From Virgibacillus sp. SK37 (GTDB lineage Bacteria > Bacillota > Bacilli > Bacillales > Amphibacillaceae): a DNA stretch of 64,000 bases. Positions 1-10,972 of this stretch are shown piece by piece. The stretch is from positions 2,580,213 through 2,644,212 of the forward strand of contig NZ_CP007161.1 of the NCBI RefSeq assembly GCF_000725285.1. The letters are read 5' to 3'. The notes beneath the pieces are model-generated. The model saw nothing but the letters and a program-made list of their open reading frames with translations. It had not been told where the DNA came from and did not search any database. Position numbers and translations under genes: made by a program. Each line of letters starts with the position of its first letter. Positions within the stretch are counted from its first letter, which is position 1.

Positions 1-301
1 TTGCCGCAAGCAATAAATTACCAAGCGAATGACCTGATAAGCCATTCCCTACATTAAAACGGTGTTGGAATAATTCCAGTAACATCGGTTCAGCGTCAGA
101 CAAGGCAGCAATGACATTACGAATATCACCTGGAGCCGGGATTGCCATCTCATTTCTTATTCTCCCTGTACTTCCACCATCATCAGCCACAGTAACAAGT
201 GAGGTCAGTTGAATGGGCAGATTTTTCAAACCTCTGAGTAGTACAGGCATGCCTGTACCTCCCCCAACTACGACTACTTGAGGCTGCTTATTTTCTGTCA
301 T
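1..301 (-). CDS. yvcK: YvcK/MgfK gluconeogenesis factor, N-terminal part
   Basis: The gene is cut by the left window edge; the first 100 or so codons are present. The protein opens with a short tail and then [17 protein letters not shown], the glycine-rich nucleotide-sugar binding loop of the YvcK/CofD-like family, followed by [11 protein letters not shown] and [11 protein letters not shown], both family hallmarks. In Bacillus, YvcK is needed for growth on gluconeogenic carbon sources and for correct placement of PBP1, and it binds UDP-sugars. The ATG lies one base after the rapZ stop codon, so the two are translationally adjacent, as in the yvcI-rapZ-yvcK-crh cluster of B. subtilis. Confidence 0.93.
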   Translation of the reverse strand, partial: MTENKQPQVVVVGGGTGMPVLLRGLKNLPIQLTSLVTVADDGGSTGRIRNEMAIPAPGDIRNVIAALSDAEPMLLELFQHRFNVGNGLSGHSLGNLLLAA

Positions 302-302
302 A

Positions 303-1187
303 TTAACGTCCCTTTCTTTTGGCAATGTCACGGTGACTGACATGCGTAATATAATTTGATGAGAGCTCTTTTGCAAAAAACTCAGTAAGCGCTACTGAAC
401 GATGTTGTCCGCCAGTACATCCTATTGCTACAACTAGTTGGGATTTACCCTCTTTTTTATATTGTGGGAGCATGAATTGTAACAGATCTAAAACCTTCTC
501 TTTGAATTTCTGTGTATCCGACCATTTAAATACATAAGATGAAACATCTTCATCCAACCCAGTTAGTGGTCGCATTTGCTCTACATAATGTGGATTCGGG
601 AGGAATCGAACATCAAAAACTAAATCAGCATCAATAGGCAATCCATATTTGAATCCAAATGAAACGCAATGGACTGAGAAGGTTTCTTGCTTTTCCTCCG
701 TATAATTTTCTAAAATTATTTCTCTTAATTCTTTTGGCTTCAAATTTGTTGTATCTATAATTCGTTGTGCTCTCCCTCTTAGCTCATCAAGCATTTTCCG
801 TTCCTGTTTAATCCCATTTAAAGGAAGGCCCTCTACTGCCAAAGGGTGAGCCCTTCGTGTTTCCTTGTATCTACTTACCAGTTTCTCATTTTTTGCATCA
901 AGAAATAGAATTTGCTCCTCTAACCAATCTTCCTTCGCAAGGCCATCCAATGCTTCAAAGAGAGAGTCAAAAAACTCACGGCCCCGTAAATCCATTACCA
1001 GAGCAACTTTTCTTATATTATTAGTTGAGTCCTTCATTAACTCCAAAAATTTAGGTAAAAGCGTTGGAGGCAAATTGTCCACGCAATAATAACCCAAATC
1101 CTCAAAACTTTGAACAGCAACTGTCTTTCCCGCACCGGACATTCCAGTAATAATAACTAATTTAGTTTCTTGTTCTCCGTTTCTCAT
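303..1187 (-). CDS. rapZ: RapZ/YvcJ RNase adapter family P-loop protein
   Basis: 294 aa, normal family length. Walker A GMSGAGKT is at residues 15-22, and the C-terminal half carries the conserved [15 protein letters not shown] and [10 protein letters not shown] segments. In E. coli RapZ binds the sRNA GlmZ and steers RNase E. In B. subtilis YvcJ hydrolyses NTPs and affects competence through ComK-related phenotypes; the direct target in Firmicutes is unclear. The start codon follows AAAGGGGAGAT. It sits between yvcI and yvcK in one minus-strand operon. Confidence 0.93.
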   Translation of the reverse strand: MRNGEQETKLVIITGMSGAGKTVAVQSFEDLGYYCVDNLPPTLLPKFLELMKDSTNNIRKVALVMDLRGREFFDSLFEALDGLAKEDWLEEQILFLDAKNEKLVSRYKETRRAHPLAVEGLPLNGIKQERKMLDELRGRAQRIIDTTNLKPKELREIILENYTEEKQETFSVHCVSFGFKYGLPIDADLVFDVRFLPNPHYVEQMRPLTGLDEDVSSYVFKWSDTQKFKEKVLDLLQFMLPQYKKEGKSQLVVAIGCTGGQHRSVALTEFFAKELSSNYITHVSHRDIAKRKGR

Positions 1188-1215
1188 CTATATCTCCCCT
1201 TTAGATATGTTGCAA

Positions 1216-1689
1216 TTAATTAACTATGGGATCCAACCGTAAATTAATCAGTTCATAATCCTCTGAATAGGAAAAAGAACCATATAACATGGAGGACGAA
1301 TTTAAAACATGTTGAAAGATTTTACGGTCTCCTTCAGCCATTGGCAGATATTTCACTTTTTCTGCAGGAACCCATTCCAATTCACCTTCTCTACAGAATT
1401 CTATTAAGTTTCCTTCATATTTCTCACATACGAAAGTAAACATCATCCATTCCTGCACCACTTTTTCGCCTTTATGAATCGTAAAAGTGAAACTTCCCAT
1501 TAATTGAGGATCTATAAGAGTAAGTGCTGTCTCTTCCTGATATTCACGGGTAACAGATTCTTTGATCGATTCACCAAGCTCCATTTTTCCGCCAGGTATG
1601 GCGTACCAGCCGCGTCTCGGCTTTTTCATTAATAATATGTGGTTATTATCTATTAATATACAGTTCGTTACTCGCTGCATTTCAATCAC
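1216..1689 (-). CDS. yvcI: Nudix hydrolase, YvcI type
   Basis: 157 aa single-domain Nudix protein. The box begins GGKMELGESIKESVTREYQE and continues to EETAL. The general signature GX5EX7REUXEEXGU is met except that the last glycine is alanine. The catalytic REXXEE glutamates are present, so hydrolysis of a nucleoside diphosphate derivative is expected; the substrate is unknown. It is the first gene of the yvcI-rapZ-yvcK operon, with a recognisable sigma-A promoter just upstream. Confidence 0.85.
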   Translation of the reverse strand: MIEMQRVTNCILIDNNHILLMKKPRRGWYAIPGGKMELGESIKESVTREYQEETALTLIDPQLMGSFTFTIHKGEKVVQEWMMFTFVCEKYEGNLIEFCREGELEWVPAEKVKYLPMAEGDRKIFQHVLNSSSMLYGSFSYSEDYELINLRLDPIVN

Positions 1690-1724
1690 CTCAAACTTTC
1701 TGGAGGACTTAATACGCTACTACC

Positions 1725-1752
1725 ATTATACTAGGAAAAATAAAATCAACAA
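1725..1752 (-). promoter_or_regulatory. sigma-A promoter of yvcI-rapZ-yvcK
   Basis: Read on the minus strand: a TTGTTG -35 (1747-1752), a 16-bp spacer and a perfect TATAAT -10 (1725-1730), about 36 bp before the yvcI ATG. The rest of 1753-1906 shows no gene. Confidence 0.65.
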
Positions 1753-1906
1753 GAACTAGTTACTTCAAAAACAAATCACTAAACATACTTAGCAGCATTT
1801 AAGAATAAATTAAATTTAACCAGGCTAGCGGAATTGCCTTGGGATCTTAATAACTATTGGAAATTCTAACAAAACGACATGATCAGACAAGCCCTCTTTC
1901 TGTACA

Positions 1907-1937
1907 CAAAAAAAGACACAGGTGATTAACACCTGTG
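1907..1937 (-). terminator. Terminator downstream of trxB
   Basis: Perfect 8-bp stem CACAGGTG/CACCTGTG with a 5-nt loop, followed on the minus strand by a run of U. It lies about 115 bp after the trxB stop. The stretch 1938-2052 holds nothing else recognisable. Confidence 0.8.
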
Positions 1938-2052
1938 CAAGAAACTAATTTATCTATTAAAAGGGGGTCAATTAGTTATTTATATTGTACCCCATAAATA
2001 TTGCGAGCGTATTACAACAGCGTTAAAAAGCAATTACGATTACGTAAAGTCT

Positions 2053-3051
<999 letters not shown>

Positions 3052-3086
3052 TTATAAGAATTAGTTCTTCTCGTCTAATATTATGC

Positions 3087-4085
3087 TCATTCATCCAGCC
3101 ATGGATGTTTTTCTTTAGATAGGGATGGATGTCTTTTACAGCCCTCTTCCCATAATGCAACGGCCTTATCAGTCTCTCCTACATGATAAGCTGTATAGCT
3201 AAACCATCGGAAATAAGAGGGGTGGCTTTTCACAAGACGCTTTGTTAACTGATAAAAACGTTCGTAAGCCTCTTGTAAATTATCTGTTCGCGCCATAGTC
3301 ACCGCGATTCTTAACTTTTGTTGGGCATGAATCGGATAAACATTTCTCAATGTCTCAATACACGTTCTATATTCTTTTATCTTGCCCAATTGATAATAAA
3401 ATAATGCAAGGTTTGTATGTGAATAGAGAGCGGTTGGTTCTTCTTTTAGAATATCAAGTTCTTTTTGGATGGCCTCATCTTCGTGTCCTGAAAAGAATAA
3501 TGCATGTGTATAATCGTATTTAGCCATTTTGTGTTCAGGAAATAATGTCATCATTTCTTCAATTAACGGGAGTGCTTTTTCCCACTCCATATACTCCATG
3601 TGATAGAAAACTGTTTCCTGGTAAATGAGAATCTCATCTTCATCTTCTAATTCCCACTCATCATCATCTTCATCAAAGTCAATTAATTCAAGCAAGCTAT
3701 GCGCTTCTTCGTGAAAATCGCCATCCGGTTCTTTCTCAAGATAATAATTAACATACTTTTTAGCATCATTAAGTAGGCCTAAGTGGGCGTAATTATTTGC
3801 AATTAAATAATAACAATCCACGTAGTCCGTTGTTTGTAACACCTTAGTTAACAGCTGGTTAGCTGCATGGTAAGCACCAATTTCTGTATATATAATTGAC
3901 ATTTGGCAGGCATATAACGGATCTTCAGGTTTTGCCTCCGTTGCCTTTCGCAGCCATTTTATCGCAATATCAAATTTTCTTTTTTGAAAAGCTTCTACAC
4001 CCTTTGTGAAATAAAAATCACCTTCAGGAATAAAAGGTATAACATTGTTAGATTTTTCTTGGCTTTTTTCTTTTGCTTGTTGCAT
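3087..4085 (-). CDS. yvcD: TPR-repeat protein, YvcD type
   Basis: 332 aa soluble protein built of tetratricopeptide-like helical repeats: FTKGVEAFQKRKFDIAIKWLRKA, AYHAANQLL, LNDAKKYVNYYL, and the C-terminal ETDKAVALWEEG. A very acidic insert (FDEDDDEWELEDEDE, about residues 136-150) separates the N- and C-terminal repeat groups. It sits next to trxB as in B. subtilis. Function is unknown; a scaffold role is only an inference from the fold. Confidence 0.75.
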   Translation of the reverse strand: MQQAKEKSQEKSNNVIPFIPEGDFYFTKGVEAFQKRKFDIAIKWLRKATEAKPEDPLYACQMSIIYTEIGAYHAANQLLTKVLQTTDYVDCYYLIANNYAHLGLLNDAKKYVNYYLEKEPDGDFHEEAHSLLELIDFDEDDDEWELEDEDEILIYQETVFYHMEYMEWEKALPLIEEMMTLFPEHKMAKYDYTHALFFSGHEDEAIQKELDILKEEPTALYSHTNLALFYYQLGKIKEYRTCIETLRNVYPIHAQQKLRIAVTMARTDNLQEAYERFYQLTKRLVKSHPSYFRWFSYTAYHVGETDKAVALWEEGCKRHPSLSKEKHPWLDE

Positions 4086-4165
4086 GTGTATACCCCTAAC
4101 CTTAACTTCTTATCACGGAACAAAGTATATCATATTTACTAAGGAATAGATATACACCTGAATGT

Positions 4166-4198
4166 AAAAAACTTTCACTCATAAAGTGAAAGTTTTTT
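4166..4198. terminator. Bidirectional terminator after glpD
   Basis: Perfect 9-bp stem ACTTTCACT/AGTGAAAGT with a 5-nt loop, flanked by A5 and T6 so that it can work on both strands. It ends the glpD transcript (minus) immediately after the stop codon. Confidence 0.88.
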
Positions 4199-4201
4199 AA
4201 T

Positions 4202-5866
4202 TTATTTTACTGGGACAACTGCATCTCTTAACAGTTGTTCTAGTTCATCAATATACTCTTTCTTTTCCTCCACAGACCACTTAAGCTGTTTATCCATAAA
4301 CTTAATAACATTCTCTTTATGTTCTCTAACCCAATTAATATCAAAGAAGAGTGCACCAGTCCGTCGCACAAAGAAATCAACAGGCTTGTACGCAGATTCA
4401 TATTCAAGAGCATACTTGAGCTCTGCAAAAACTTCAGGGGCAATACCTTCTCTTTCAGCTCTATCGCTTTCATTTTGATAAAGATCCAAAATGACATCAA
4501 AATTTGCACCGTATTTCTGAATTAATTCCAATGCTAAACTTTCATCCATTCCAGCAGCTACTGCTAATTCAGCTTTCTTCTTTTTAAAATTTTGAAAGCC
4601 TTTTGATCCACCGACTTCGCCACCTGAAATAGGTAAGTGCTCTGTCTCTGATTTGGAATAAAGAATGCCTTCTTCACTTTTAAATTGCTCTACAACTTTA
4701 TCTACAGCTTCTTGAGCCATTTTTCGATATCCAGTTAACTTTCCGCCAGCCATGGATATTAATCCTGAATCAGAAACAAATATTTCATCTTTTCTTGAGA
4801 TCTCACTTGGATTATCTGTACCCTCTTCCGCAATAAGCGGCCGCAAACCTGCCCAGCTAGATTCAACATGCTCTGCTGTAATTTCCAGTGTTGGGAACAT
4901 ATAGTTAATCGCATTTATTATATAGTTACGGTCTTCTTCCGTCATTGTCGGGTGGGCGATATCTCCTTCATAAGTTGTATCTGTCGTACCCACATATGTT
5001 ACCCCGTTTCTTGGAATAGCAAAAATCATCCGCCCATCTGGGGCATCAAAATAGATTGCCTGCTGTAACGGAAAAATCTCTTTAGGAAAAACCAAGTGAA
5101 CCCCCTTTGTTAAATGTAAAGCTTTTCCTTTCTTTGAACCGTCTTTCTCTCTTAGTTCATCTACCCACGGACCACCAGCATTAATAACTTTCTTTGCATA
5201 TATACGATGTGTTTCTTTGGTAATTTGATCTTCAACCACAACTCCAGTAATCTTGGATTGGTCATTATAAATAAAATCAATTACCTTAGTATAATTAATT
5301 GCATGTACTCCTTTTTGAACTGCTTTCTTTAACACTTCTATTGTTAATCGAGCATCATCTGTTTTATATTCCACATAATATCCTGCTCCTCTTAAACCAT
5401 CTTGCTTAATAAGGGGCTCTCTGTTTATTGCCTCTTCGGGCTTAAACATCGTGCGCCGTTCCCCTTTTTTTACACCAGCCAAAAAGTCATAAACTCGTAA
5501 GCCAATATTCGTAGTAAAAGGTCCAAAGGTTCCTCCTTTATGGAATGGCAACATCATCCATTCTGGTGTAGTAACATGTGGCCCATTTTCATAAACAACT
5601 GCTCTTTCCTTACCTACCTCGGCAACCATCTTCACCTCAAATTGTTTAAGATAACGTAATCCACCGTGAACTAATTTAGTCGACCTGCTTGAGGTACCAG
5701 CTGCAAAATCCTGCATTTCAACAAGCCCGGTTTTTAGGCCACGTGTAACCGCATCTAATGAAATACCTGCTCCAGTAATTCCTCCACCAATTACAAGCAA
5801 ATCCAATTTGTTATTTTTTAATTGGTTATAAGTTTCATCACGTTCATAGCTTGAAAAGTTTCCCAT
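4202..5866 (-). CDS. glpD: Aerobic glycerol-3-phosphate dehydrogenase
   Basis: 554 aa FAD enzyme that oxidises glycerol-3-phosphate to DHAP at the membrane and passes electrons to quinone. The N-terminal dinucleotide fold LLVIGGGITGAGISLDAVTRG is followed by the family segment TSSRSTKLVHGGLRYLKQ. AIPRNGVTYVGTTDT and SMAGGKLTGYRKMA are further GlpD signatures, with the C-terminal helical domain ending in KKEYIDELEQLL. Length matches B. subtilis GlpD. It is the last gene of the glp cluster, with its own promoter and a leader terminator (separate entries), so expression probably depends on GlpP antitermination. Confidence 0.97.
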   Translation of the reverse strand: MGNFSSYERDETYNQLKNNKLDLLVIGGGITGAGISLDAVTRGLKTGLVEMQDFAAGTSSRSTKLVHGGLRYLKQFEVKMVAEVGKERAVVYENGPHVTTPEWMMLPFHKGGTFGPFTTNIGLRVYDFLAGVKKGERRTMFKPEEAINREPLIKQDGLRGAGYYVEYKTDDARLTIEVLKKAVQKGVHAINYTKVIDFIYNDQSKITGVVVEDQITKETHRIYAKKVINAGGPWVDELREKDGSKKGKALHLTKGVHLVFPKEIFPLQQAIYFDAPDGRMIFAIPRNGVTYVGTTDTTYEGDIAHPTMTEEDRNYIINAINYMFPTLEITAEHVESSWAGLRPLIAEEGTDNPSEISRKDEIFVSDSGLISMAGGKLTGYRKMAQEAVDKVVEQFKSEEGILYSKSETEHLPISGGEVGGSKGFQNFKKKKAELAVAAGMDESLALELIQKYGANFDVILDLYQNESDRAEREGIAPEVFAELKYALEYESAYKPVDFFVRRTGALFFDINWVREHKENVIKFMDKQLKWSVEEKKEYIDELEQLLRDAVVPVK

Positions 5867-5954
5867 CTAAATAACCTCCCTGATAATTGAAATTGTCTAT
5901 ACATATCCATACCCTTTTTTAAGGCCAAACATGTAAGATTTACCGGCTCAAATT

Positions 5955-6010
5955 ACAAAAAAAGAAAAAACCGCAAAATACACTAATGACACATTAGTGA
6001 TTTGCGGTTT
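5955..6010 (-). promoter_or_regulatory. Leader terminator of glpD, likely GlpP-controlled
   Basis: A long hairpin sits between the glpD promoter and glpD: AACCGCAAA pairs with TTTGCGGTT and an inner CACTAATG pairs with CATTAGTG. On the minus strand it is followed by a U-rich tract. It lies about 100 bp before the glpD start. In B. subtilis the GlpP protein with glycerol-3-phosphate prevents termination at an inverted repeat in the glpD leader. The position and the presence of glpP in this cluster support the same control here; the binding itself is inferred. Confidence 0.72.
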
Positions 6011-6045
6011 CTCCAATTCTCCGGCCGAAATATTAACTTGGATTC

Positions 6046-6051
6046 ATTATA
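6046..6051 (-). promoter_or_regulatory. Promoter -10 of glpD leader (extended -10)
   Basis: TGTTATAAT on the minus strand, an extended -10 (TGnTATAAT), lies after the glpK stop and upstream of the leader hairpin. No good -35 is present. Transcription would start near 6039, giving a leader of about 170 nt. Confidence 0.6.
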
Positions 6052-6079
6052 ACATATAGACGCTAAGACGTATACTCTT

Positions 6080-7585
<1,506 letters not shown>

Positions 7586-7625
7586 TTAATTATAATAACC
7601 AGCTTGAAAATTTATTCAGTCCTAG

Positions 7626-8426
7626 TTACATCGTAGCAGTTTTTAACTCTTTCGTTAATGCTAATCCAAACAAAATAATAATGATACTAGTGAATATCCA
7701 AAAAGTTAAAGTAGGTGTAGCTTCAAATAATGCTTGATAAAACAGCCCTCCATATATACCTCCTATTGCTGGCCCTAAAACCGGAACCCAGGAATATTGC
7801 CAATTTGAATCCCCTTTTCCTGGTATCGGTAAAAACCAATGTGCAATCCGCGGGCCCAAATCTCTGGCAGGATTGATCGCATATCCAGTTGTTCCGCCCA
7901 GCGACATGCCAATTACTACAATAAGTAATCCAACTATTAAAGGGTTCAACCCTTCCGTAAATTCATTCGCTCCAATAAATAATATTCCCATTACAAGGAC
8001 AAATGTACCAATAATTTCACTGATCAGATTTGCGAGTGGACTGCGTATAGCTGGACCTGTACTAAAAACACCGAGTTTAGTAGCTGCATCCTTTGTAGCT
8101 TTCCAATGGGGAAGGTAATGAAAGAACACAATGACTGCGCCCGCTATACCACCGAGCATTTGTGCAGTTATATACATTGGAACCTTCGCCCAAGGAAAGT
8201 CACCTACGGCTGCTAGCCCTAAAGTTACTGCCGGATTAATGTGACCACCTGTTATATTTCCAACCGCATATACTCCCATGGCTACTCCAAGCCCCCATGC
8301 AAAGGTGACCAATACCCAGCCTGCCCCTTCAGCAAGGGTATTCTTTAAAGAAACACCAGCAACAACACCGGTACCAAAAATAATAAGAATCATTGTTCCT
8401 ATCAATTCACCGGTAATCTCTGACAT
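7626..8426 (-). CDS. glpF: Glycerol uptake facilitator
   Basis: Aquaporin-family channel of about 266 aa with both NPA half-helices, GGHINPAVTLG and TGYAINPARDLGP. The arginine and aspartate after the second NPA mark an aquaglyceroporin. Six hydrophobic segments are visible. The start chosen is MSEITGE, because GGGGGTGATAAAG ends just before that ATG; an in-frame ATG 15 bases upstream (8441) lacks a ribosome-binding site. It imports glycerol for GlpK. Confidence 0.95.
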   Translation of the reverse strand: MSEITGELIGTMILIIFGTGVVAGVSLKNTLAEGAGWVLVTFAWGLGVAMGVYAVGNITGGHINPAVTLGLAAVGDFPWAKVPMYITAQMLGGIAGAVIVFFHYLPHWKATKDAATKLGVFSTGPAIRSPLANLISEIIGTFVLVMGILFIGANEFTEGLNPLIVGLLIVVIGMSLGGTTGYAINPARDLGPRIAHWFLPIPGKGDSNWQYSWVPVLGPAIGGIYGGLFYQALFEATPTLTFWIFTSIIIILFGLALTKELKTATM

Positions 8427-8658
8427 CTTTATCACCCCCATCTTGCTAATTTTCCCTGTTAGTTAGTTATTCCACATTATCTTTGCTACTTAACCTGAAT
8501 ACCCAAAGTTTTCCTTATTCAACTTTCTTATTTGCTAACGAACTCTCTTTACTTACACAAAGGTTCAATTGCAAATGTTGGGTTACATTCATAGTTGGAA
8601 TAAAATCCGAACTAGTGAAAACTTATTTCTCCGTTAATACAAAATAGCTAAATAACAT
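8427..8658 (-). promoter_or_regulatory. glpF upstream region with a candidate promoter
   Basis: On the minus strand TTGCAA, 17 bp, TAAAGA is a plausible sigma-A promoter about 120 bp before glpF. I see no clear leader hairpin with a U-tract here, unlike at glpD, and no good CcpA (cre) site. Confidence 0.35.
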
Positions 8659-8664
8659 CGCTAC

Positions 8665-8770
8665 GGAAAAACACTGCGCTTTTCGGGGGCGGCTGATGAG
8701 CCTCCTCATGCTAACGCATTCCGGGGTCTCACCTATGCCTCATCTCCCCCAGAAGTCTCCGTATTTTTCC
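8665..8770. repeat. Intergenic repeat element, copy A (106 bp)
   Basis: Bounded by inverted ends GGAAAAACAC and GTATTTTTCC. The interior contains GCGCTTTTCGGGGGCGGCTG, then GAGCCTCCTC and GGGGTCTCACC. The same ordered segments appear, reverse-complemented, at 34010-34176. GC content is clearly higher than the surroundings. No open reading frame of note. It looks like a non-autonomous MITE-like intergenic element. Confidence 0.8.
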
Positions 8771-8872
8771 TTCGCTAAGAGTTACTCTTTAGCAATAAAT
8801 GAATTTAGTATTAGGTGTGAAAGCCCGCTTCGCATTTGAGATTTTAAAGCACATACCAATTGATTGGAATGG

Positions 8873-9135
8873 AAGATGGCAATCTAAAAACGCCACGTCC
8901 TGTGGCAACGATTGCATGACCAACGTCCTGTTGGCCCGCGACTCCTGCCGGAATAGCATGAGGCGAAGACCCTGGACGGAGCGTAGCGGAGGAAGCGGCT
9001 GAGGTCATTCCGGCGGCAAAGAAGACACTGTGAGGTAACGAGCAGATGTCGCACTTGTACCCGGAAGTGTGAAAGCGTCCGCCTGAAACGCAAATCAATG
9101 GGTGCTTCCTCTGTAAAATGAATTGCTCCATCCAC
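8873..9135. repeat. Composite intergenic repeat with twin hairpins
   Basis: Starts with two small hairpins, GCCAC-GTCCT-GTGGC (8892-8906) and CCAAC-GTCCT-GTTGG (8920-8934), spaced 13 nt apart. The same pair, with changed bases, sits inside copy B at 34 kb. It continues into a GC-rich stretch (ACTCCTGCCGGAATAGC ... GGTCATTCCGGCGGCA) that folds on itself and resembles repeats common between genes of Bacillaceae. The short reading frames overlapping it lack ribosome-binding sites. Confidence 0.72.
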
Positions 9136-9144
9136 CACAAGTTA

Positions 9145-9170
9145 ATTCGCAGTATATCTATACTGCGAAT
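9145..9170. repeat. Perfect 26-bp palindrome
   Basis: ATTCGCAGTATA, 2 bp, TATACTGCGAAT: 12 perfect pairs. It lies between the glpP terminator and the repeat cluster. No U-tract follows on either strand, so it is not an obvious terminator; it could be an operator or the stem of another small repeat. Confidence 0.6.
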
Positions 9171-9204
9171 CATTGTGTTACTCCAATAATATATATTAGA
9201 ATCC

Positions 9205-9256
9205 AAAAAAGACTGACAGGAAGGGGGATAGTAATCCCCTTTCTGTCAGTCTTTTT
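9205..9256. terminator. Strong bidirectional terminator after glpP
   Basis: Long stem AAAAAGACTGACAG plus an inner AAGGGGGAT/ATCCCCTTT, with A- and T-runs at the two ends. It starts within 10 bp of the glpP stop codon. Confidence 0.9.
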
Positions 9257-9262
9257 GTATAT

Positions 9263-9802
9263 CTACCACAATTCACGATTTGAAGTAGATACTGCATGTG
9301 CCCCTGCCTTCAATGCTGCTGAAACATCTTCTTCTGTTTTTATCAGCCCACCGGCTATAACAGGAACTTTGGTTTGTTCATATATTTCCTTAATAATAGA
9401 AGGCATGCGCCCTGGTAGTACTTCAACACAATCAGGCTGGATGCGCTTGATTAGTTCCAAACTGTGATCCAATGCAAGACTATCTAATAAAAAAATACGT
9501 TGGATCGACAGAAGGTTATGCTTCTTTGCTAGCTTTATAATATTCGCTCTGGTAGATAAAATCCCATCTGGTTTAACTTCTCTTACCAAATACTCCATAC
9601 CAAACTCATCCGCTTTTAACCCTTGGATCAAATCAAAATGCACTAATGCTTTTTTATTAGCACGTTTCGTGTAAGTGACAAGACTCTTCAACTGTGCAAG
9701 CCTTGTTTCCAAGAAAACGAGCGAATCATAGGAGGTGTCTAGTGCCTTATCAAAGTCTTTCATTTTACGAATTGCTGGAATAATCCCAGAAGGTATTTCC
9801 AT
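9263..9802 (-). CDS. glpP: Glycerol uptake operon antiterminator
   Basis: About 179 aa, a TIM-barrel-like regulator. IPAIRKMKDFDKAL at the N-terminus, VHFDLIQGL, VKPDGILSTRANIIK, LEVLPGRMP-type and VIAGGLIKTEEDV segments match GlpP of B. subtilis. GlpP binds glycerol-3-phosphate and leader RNA to prevent early termination in glpFK and glpD. ATG (MEIPSG) is preferred over the GTG nine bases upstream because AGGTGAT lies at the right distance. It begins 10 bp after yvoF ends. Confidence 0.9.
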   Translation of the reverse strand: MEIPSGIIPAIRKMKDFDKALDTSYDSLVFLETRLAQLKSLVTYTKRANKKALVHFDLIQGLKADEFGMEYLVREVKPDGILSTRANIIKLAKKHNLLSIQRIFLLDSLALDHSLELIKRIQPDCVEVLPGRMPSIIKEIYEQTKVPVIAGGLIKTEEDVSAALKAGAHAVSTSNRELW

Positions 9803-9811
9803 TCTTATCAC

Positions 9812-10333
9812 CTATTCAAAAAGGGTATTTTCTTCACGTTTTTCCATTTCTTCTCTCGTATAGATCAGTCGCATTGGGTTTCCGCCAACGAAAGTACCTG
9901 GTGCCACGTCCTTGTGAACGAGTGTACCTGCTGAAACAACAGCTTTATCACCTATCGTAACCCCAGGTAATATCGTTGTATTTGCACCAATCAGCACATT
10001 ATCACCGATTATGACCTTCCCAACTCGATATTCCTTAATGAGATATTCGTGAGCAAGAATAGTTGTGTTATAACCAATTATACTATTATTCCCTACACTA
10101 ATTTTTTCAGGAAACATAACATCTGGCACTACCATCAATGCAAATGCTGTTTGCTTGCCGACCTTCATTCGCAAGAAAGTACGGTACAAGCTGTTTTTCA
10201 CACTCAAAAAAGGTGTATAGCGAGCCAATTGAATAATAATAAAATTTTTAACCACTTTCCAAAAGGATACGGTATTATATATTTGCCATAAGGAGTTGGC
10301 ATGTTTTACTCGAAAACGCTCCGTTTTACGCAT
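9812..10333 (-). CDS. yvoF: Hexapeptide-repeat acetyltransferase, YvoF type
   Basis: 173 aa. The C-terminal two thirds is a left-handed beta-helix: ISVGNNSIIGYNTTI, VIIGDNVLIGANTTILPGVTI, and GTFVGGNPMRLIYTREEM are typical hexapeptide repeats of maltose/galactoside-type O-acetyltransferases. The N-terminus is basic and lacks membrane segments. It sits between ppaX and glpP, as in the B. subtilis yvoDEF cluster. The acceptor substrate is unknown. Confidence 0.82.
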   Translation of the reverse strand: MRKTERFRVKHANSLWQIYNTVSFWKVVKNFIIIQLARYTPFLSVKNSLYRTFLRMKVGKQTAFALMVVPDVMFPEKISVGNNSIIGYNTTILAHEYLIKEYRVGKVIIGDNVLIGANTTILPGVTIGDKAVVSAGTLVHKDVAPGTFVGGNPMRLIYTREEMEKREENTLFE

Positions 10334-10336
10334 TTG

Positions 10337-10972
10337 CTACACTCCTGCTATTTTCAGTAAATCTCGCATATCCTCCAGCATATAGGTTGGTTCATACGCT
10401 AAGAGACTATCTCTTCCTTTATGCGCCCAAGCAACACCAGCCGTCAGTACTCCTGCATTTTTACCAGCCTCTATATCATGATAATTATCACCAACCATTA
10501 ATGTAGAAGCGCTTTTCGCTTGCAAAGCCTTCATTGCCTTTATTACTGGCTCTGGATGAGGCTTGGCATGATTAACATCATCATAGGTAATAATAGTTTC
10601 AAAAAGTGGTTGTAATTCAGTTAAAGCAAGGCCCATATGCACACTTTTAGACATTTTGGTAGAAACAATACCAACCTTTATTCCACTATCCTTTAACTGT
10701 TGAATGGTTTCAACTGCGTAAGGAAAAGCCTTGACATAACGATCATGTTCAGCAAGATTATGTTCACGATAGGTCTTGACCAGAACATCTGCCTTTTCCG
10801 GGTCTATATTATGAAACGTATCGAGTAATGGAGGGCCGTTAAATCCCATGATTTCCTCTTTGGTAAAGGATAAATTATGTTTTTTGAATGTGTGTTCAAA
10901 AGAGGCGGTAATAAGTTCATTTGTATCAATTAAAGTGCCGTCAAGGTCAAAGAGTATTGTATCTATGTTCAT
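10337..10972 (-). CDS. ppaX: Pyrophosphatase PpaX (HAD family)
   Basis: 211 aa HAD phosphatase: ILFDLDGTLIDTNELI (nucleophile Asp), GIVSTKMSKSV, and MVGDNYHDIEAGKNAGV (motif III/IV). In Bacillus, PpaX hydrolyses the pyrophosphate made when HprK/P dephosphorylates P-Ser-HPr, which pulls the reaction. The neighbouring hprK supports this assignment. The start overlaps the end of yvoD by 26 bp. Confidence 0.9.
   Translation of the reverse strand: MNIDTILFDLDGTLIDTNELITASFEHTFKKHNLSFTKEEIMGFNGPPLLDTFHNIDPEKADVLVKTYREHNLAEHDRYVKAFPYAVETIQQLKDSGIKVGIVSTKMSKSVHMGLALTELQPLFETIITYDDVNHAKPHPEPVIKAMKALQAKSASTLMVGDNYHDIEAGKNAGVLTAGVAWAHKGRDSLLAYEPTYMLEDMRDLLKIAGV

Noticed and set aside
8665..9135. CRISPR array or phage attachment site
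   Set aside because: Repeats are few, imperfect and differently spaced, with no cas genes, integrase or tRNA nearby.
8799..9206. Overlapping open frames on both strands in the glpP-glpF gap
   Set aside because: They lie in GC-rich repeats, have no ribosome-binding sites and show no protein-family features.
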